DNA of 64,000 nt from Curtobacterium salicis. Lineage in GTDB: Bacteria; Actinomycetota; Actinomycetes; Actinomycetales; Microbacteriaceae. Where the stretch lies: positions 124,001 through 188,000 of the forward strand of contig NZ_JAAOYO010000005.1 in assembly GCF_011759505.1 (NCBI RefSeq), in the 5' to 3' direction. Position 1 is the first letter of the stretch, and each line of letters opens with the position of its first letter. The notes beneath the pieces are model-generated. The model made no database searches and was not told the origin of the DNA. It saw only the letters and a list, made by a program, of their open reading frames with translations. Positions 61,199 through 64,000 of this stretch are shown in pieces. The position numbers and the translations under genes were made by a program.

Positions 61199-61289
61199 GG
61201 GGGGCCTCCTGTTCGCGCATCAGCGCGGTCATGTCGATGGGTTCGGTCAGCGCGACGGTGTCGTAGGGCGCTGCGGCGGTGGCGATCAC
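61191..61289 (-). CDS. small ORF 2 of micro-operon (32 aa)
   Basis: A 32-residue ORF: VIATAAAPYDTVALTEPIDM and TALMREQEAPRA. Its GTG overlaps the stop of the first ORF (GTGA), and its stop overlaps the start region of ORF 3. The size is at the limit; the overlap chain is the only support for translation. Confidence 0.45.
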   Translation of the reverse strand: MIATAAAPYDTVALTEPIDMTALMREQEAPRA

Positions 61290-61483
61290 GAGGCGACCAC
61301 GACAGCGATGACGGCGAGCGTGAACGCGGTGACGGCTGCCAGGCCGACGACCAGCGCGCTGGCGGTCAGGATGCGGCGGTGGGTGGCTTCGCGGACCTCG
61401 GAGAAGGTCTCGGTGCGCGTCGGACGGCGAACGGCCGGGCCTCCGGCGAGGGGAGTCGGGATGGCGGTGATGGTGGCGGGCAT
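61286..61483 (-). CDS. small ORF 1 of micro-operon: single-pass membrane protein (65 aa)
   Basis: A 65-residue protein: Pro/Thr-rich start (MPATITAIPTPLAGGPAV), a short basic segment (TFSEVREATHRRI) and a C-terminal hydrophobic stretch of about 26 residues (LTASALVVGLAAVTAFTLAV, IAVVVAS). It ends at the membrane, as tail-anchored or small membrane regulators do. AGAGGAGG precedes the ATG. It is the first gene of a five-gene chain ending in TetR. It has no recognised homology. Confidence 0.65.
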   Translation of the reverse strand: MPATITAIPTPLAGGPAVRRPTRTETFSEVREATHRRILTASALVVGLAAVTAFTLAVIAVVVAS

Positions 61484-61609
61484 GAGCTTCGCCTCCTCTG
61501 CAGGGACCTCGGACGGTCCCGTGTCGACCAGGGCAACCGCTGCAACCAGGCCACCGCAGATCGCGGGGGATGTCGGGCACGCGGGATGGAGTTCGTCCTG
61601 GTGTCTCCG

Positions 61610-61660
61610 ACGCTACGACACGTCCCGGACGGGACACGAACGCGTTCGCGGATCCGCGAA
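61610..61660 (-). promoter_or_regulatory. promoter and palindromes of the small-ORF micro-operon
   Basis: On the minus strand, TTCGTG (61635-61640) and TAGCGT (61610-61615) are possible -35 and -10 boxes (19 bases apart). Between them is GTCCCG-GA-CGGGAC (61622-61635), and just upstream TTCGCGGATCCGCGAA (61645-61660) is a perfect 16-bp palindrome. Both fit operators of the TetR protein encoded at the operon end. Confidence 0.5.
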
Positions 61661-61731
61661 TCGCGACGGGGACGGGCCGCGCATCGCGAGCGGACGGGGC
61701 GCGCATCCGGCTCGGTGCGGTGCGCCGTCGG

Positions 61732-62229
61732 TCAGCGCAGCGCGCGCCGGTACCGCCAGCGAACGACGACCTGCGCGAGCCGGAGCAGCGGGAACACCAG
61801 CGCCCATCCTCGGGTCGTCGCCGGACGGGTCAGGGACCGCAGGGTCAGCCAGACGGTGTCACCGTCGCGGGTGACGACGAACGCCTCCTCCCCGTCGACG
61901 GGGTGGCCGGGCAACGTCCGGTAGGCGAAGCCGACACGGTCGTCGGTGCGCACCACCTCGACGACCTCGACGGGCTCCCGCACGACGACCGGGCCGACCC
62001 GGAAGCGCACGGCGAGCCGCTGGCCCGGCCGCACCTCGGCGTCGTCCGGCACCGAGAACCCGCTGCGGGTCTTCACGCCCCAGCGGAGCACCGACCGGGA
62101 GGCACGCCCCCACACCGCCTCGCCCGTCCCGACACGGGACCGCCGCTCGTACCGCCGGTGCGTCGGAGCGGTGGGCCCCCACGCAGCGGACGCGACCTCG
62201 GTCCGCGCCGCCCCCTCGTCACCGCCCAT
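61732..62229 (-). CDS. DUF1990 family protein
   Basis: A 165-residue protein of the DUF1990 family (found in bacteria and plants; function unknown). Features are GWALVFPLLRLAQVVVRWRY near the end, WGVKTRSGFSV in the middle, and GQRLAVRFRVGPVVVREPVE, RTDDRVGFAYRTLPGHPVDG, EEAFVVTRDGDTVWLTLRSL. CAGGAT lies seven bases before the ATG used; an in-frame ATG three codons upstream is possible. Monocistronic. Confidence 0.85.
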   Translation of the reverse strand: MGGDEGAARTEVASAAWGPTAPTHRRYERRSRVGTGEAVWGRASRSVLRWGVKTRSGFSVPDDAEVRPGQRLAVRFRVGPVVVREPVEVVEVVRTDDRVGFAYRTLPGHPVDGEEAFVVTRDGDTVWLTLRSLTRPATTRGWALVFPLLRLAQVVVRWRYRRALR

Positions 62230-62331
62230 GCCGGCCATCCTGCCCGAGCGACGTGCCCGGCCGCGCGGGTCGACCCTCCCGGCCGGTCACCGGCCACCCC
62301 GTCGTCAGGACCCGCGCGTACCGTCCACGAC

Positions 62332-62973
62332 ATGAGCAACGTCATCATCCTCGGCGGCCACGGCCGCGTCGCCCTCCTCACCGCGCAGCTCCTGACGGCC
62401 CGCGGCGACACCGTCTCGTCGGTCATCCGGAAGGCCGAGCAGCAGGACGACGTCCGGGCCACCGGAGCGGAGCCCGTCGTCGCCGACATCGAGCAGCTCG
62501 ACATCGCCGGGCTCACCGACCTGGTCCGCGGCCACGACGCGGTCGTCTGGGCCGCCGGTGCCGGCGGGGGTTCCGCCGAGCGCACCTGGGCGGTCGACCG
62601 TGACGCCGCGATCCGCACGATGCACGCCGCCCTCGAGGCCGAGGTCCGGCGCTTCGTGCTCGTCTCCTGGTCGGACGCGGGCCTCGGCCACGGCGTCCCC
62701 GAGGACGACGACTTCTTCGCGTACGCCGAGGCGAAGACCGTCGCCGATGCCGTCCTCCGCGACTCGGCCCTCGACTGGACGATCGTCGCGCCGAGCACCC
62801 TGACCGACGACGAGCCGACCGGGTCCGTCGAGAGCGCCGACCCGTCCTCGAGCATCGCCCGCGGGGACGTCGCCGCGCTCGTCGCCGCGGCCCTGCACGA
62901 CGACGCGTCGGTCGGCAAGACCTTCCGCGTCAACACCGGCGACGTCGCGATCGAGCAGTTCGTCCGCGACTGA
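62332..62973 (+). CDS. NAD(P)-binding SDR-like protein
   Basis: A 213-residue NAD(P)H-binding protein. NVIILGGHGRVALLTAQLL is the dinucleotide motif (GxxGxxx), DIAGLTDLVRGHDAVVWAAG and FVLVSWSDAGLGHGV are typical of the YwnB/NmrA-like atypical SDRs; ALDWTIVAPSTLTDDEPTGS follows. It may act as a flavin or quinone reductase or a redox sensor. TACCGT lies seven bases before the ATG. It converges on the TetR gene. Confidence 0.88.
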   Translation: MSNVIILGGHGRVALLTAQLLTARGDTVSSVIRKAEQQDDVRATGAEPVVADIEQLDIAGLTDLVRGHDAVVWAAGAGGGSAERTWAVDRDAAIRTMHAALEAEVRRFVLVSWSDAGLGHGVPEDDDFFAYAEAKTVADAVLRDSALDWTIVAPSTLTDDEPTGSVESADPSSSIARGDVAALVAAALHDDASVGKTFRVNTGDVAIEQFVRD

Positions 62974-62978
62974 GCCGT

Positions 62979-63542
62979 TCAGGCGAGCAACGCCGCCGCC
63001 ACCGCCCGGGCCGTCGCGGTGTCGCCGACGTCGGCACCACCGCGCAGGCGCATCGCCAGCGCCCCGGAGACCACGAGGAGCAGGCGGTCGGCGAGGCCGT
63101 CGGCTGCGTCGGCCCCGACGAGGGGCACCGCGGCGGCACGGAGCCGAGACCGCAGTGTGGTCGTCTCGTGGTGCAGCACCACGCTGATCTCGTCCGGCGC
63201 GTCCGCGTACTCGGACGCGGTGCCGAGGAACGCGCACCACCGCGACCCGATCGGCGTCGACCGGAAGGCGTCGAGCGCGTCGAACACCGCCAGCAACCGG
63301 CCGCGGTCGTCGGACGCCCGTGCGACGGCTTCGTCCCACACGCGCAGCCATCCGTCGTGCCGGCGCTCGAGTGCGGCGGCGACCAGGGCCTCCTTGCTGG
63401 CGTACCCGCGGTAGAGCGTGGCCGCGGACACCCCGGCCCGGTCGAGGACGGCGTCGATCGGGGTCGCGGCGATGCCCCGCGTGAAGAAGAGCTCCTCTGC
63501 GGCGTCGAGGAGTTTCCGCTCCGTTCCTGGGCGCATCGTCAT
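62979..63542 (-). CDS. TetR family regulator of the divergent MFS gene
   Basis: A 187-residue TetR regulator. The helix-turn-helix is LLDAAEELFFTRGIAATPID, AVLDRAGVSAATLYRGYASKE, shown in two parts. The C-terminal domain (FRSTPIGSRWCAFLGTASEY) is of unknown ligand. TAGGGT lies six bases before the ATG, so it is leaderless; the ATG at 63536 is less likely. It is divergent from an MFS gene with a perfect 12-bp palindrome in the MFS start. Confidence 0.9.
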   Translation of the reverse strand: MTMRPGTERKLLDAAEELFFTRGIAATPIDAVLDRAGVSAATLYRGYASKEALVAAALERRHDGWLRVWDEAVARASDDRGRLLAVFDALDAFRSTPIGSRWCAFLGTASEYADAPDEISVVLHHETTTLRSRLRAAAVPLVGADAADGLADRLLLVVSGALAMRLRGGADVGDTATARAVAAALLA

Positions 63543-63565
63543 GCCTGCACCCTAGGCTCTGAAAA

Positions 63566-64000
63566 GTGAAACGTACGTTTTCGTTCTTGGCCTCGCCCGC
63601 CGCACTCGTCGGCAGTGGCACGGCCTTCATCGCGGCCACCTACGGGCTGGTCCGCCTGGCGTACGGACTGTTCCTGCCGGACGTCCAGGACTCGATCGGG
63701 CTCGGCGACGGGCCCGCGGGCTGGATCGCCTCAGGGTCGTCGATCGTGTACGTCATCGGCGCACTCCTCGGCTTCCTGGTCGCGCCGGCCCGTCCACGGA
63801 CCGCGCTCCTCCTCGCCGCACTGACGGCGGGTCTCGGTGTCGGCGGGATGGCCGCGAGCACCGGACCGCTCGTGTTCGGTGTCGCCGCGGTCATCAGCTC
63901 GGCGGGAGCGGGACTGGCCTCCCCCGCACTCGTCCGACTCGTGCAACGGGACCTGCCGGCCGGACGGGTGAACGGGGCGCAGGCGGTGGTCAACTCCGGG
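63566..64000 (+). CDS. MFS transporter, N-terminal part (cut by window edge)
   Basis: The first 145 residues of an MFS protein, with four to five hydrophobic segments: ALVGSGTAFIAATYGLVRLAY, GWIASGSSIVYVIGALLGFL (cytoplasmic loop follows), ALLLAALTAGLGVGGMAAST and LVFGVAAVISSAGAGLASPA. TYGLVRLAYGLFLP fits the YbfB/YjiJ-like MFS group. The GTG start is seven bases after TAGGCT, with no ribosome site. It is divergent from a TetR gene and probably repressed by it. Confidence 0.85.
   Translation, partial: MKRTFSFLASPAALVGSGTAFIAATYGLVRLAYGLFLPDVQDSIGLGDGPAGWIASGSSIVYVIGALLGFLVAPARPRTALLLAALTAGLGVGGMAASTGPLVFGVAAVISSAGAGLASPALVRLVQRDLPAGRVNGAQAVVNSG
63569..63580. promoter_or_regulatory. probable TetR operator at the MFS start
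   Basis: AAACGTACGTTT is a perfect 12-bp palindrome that covers codons 2-5 of the MFS gene, which is leaderless (TAGGCT at 63553-63558, seven bases before the GTG). Repression would act just downstream of the transcription start. Confidence 0.65.

Overview
This window is a chromosomal segment of a very GC-rich actinobacterium. Three gene sets suggest Microbacteriaceae (Curtobacterium or a close relative): a Streptomyces-type class I HMG-CoA reductase inside a complete mevalonate operon, an oleA-oleBC-oleD cluster with the OleB-OleC fusion known from Actinobacteria, and frequent leaderless genes with a TANNNT -10 box. The genus is inferred from gene content, not proven. No tRNA, rRNA, CRISPR array, prophage or transposase gene was seen. 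The region looks like ordinary chromosome rather than a mobile island.

Layout. Positions 1-10112 hold a truncated alpha/beta hydrolase, a DHFR-like reductase, a type II NADH dehydrogenase (ndh), a divergent SDR/TetR pair with two operators, an acyltransferase, a DUF1801 protein, a stress-type PRC-barrel/DUF2382 protein with a membrane-protein neighbour, and an ArsR-MFS operon. Positions 10194-16558 hold a FetB-like permease preceded by a seven-codon leader ORF, a two-component system facing an operon of DUF347-DedA-DUF347 membrane proteins, and a flavin monooxygenase. Positions 16635-22653 hold a zinc-ribbon protein, a hydrolase/CGNR divergent pair, a carboxyethylornithine-synthase-like enzyme, a UbiA prenyltransferase and an EamA/LysR divergent pair.

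Positions 22816-33937 are a carbohydrate region. A binding protein, two ABC permeases and a GH31 glycosidase form one operon. A GH2 glycosidase and its divergent LacI regulator lie further on. The same 16-bp operator sits at the same place in both glycan promoters, so this is one LacI regulon interrupted by a lipoprotein and a HAD phosphatase. Positions 34420-39725 are the mevalonate operon, read leftward (mvk, mvaD, mvaK2, mvaA, mvaS), with every gene overlapping the next. An ohrR-ohr-oxidoreductase peroxide group and a sugar/H+ symporter follow. Positions 46198-51025 are the olefin operon (oleA, oleBC, oleD). They are followed by a methyltransferase, glucose-6-phosphate isomerase, an Old Yellow Enzyme, a second two-component system followed by a NatAB-like ABC exporter, an AraC regulator, and an unusual micro-operon of four overlapping small ORFs ending in a TetR gene (60275-61483). 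The right end has a DUF1990 protein, a NAD(P)-binding protein and a TetR/MFS divergent pair cut by the window edge.

Four patterns cut across loci. First, about 25 genes start 6-8 nt after a -10-like hexamer and lack a Shine-Dalgarno sequence, so they are probably leaderless. Second, a 74-nt stem-loop occurs three times directly after stop codons, with compensatory changes between copies. Third, several terminators share the same GGACGGGAGGC stem. Fourth, overlapping GTGA/ATGA start-stop junctions are widespread.
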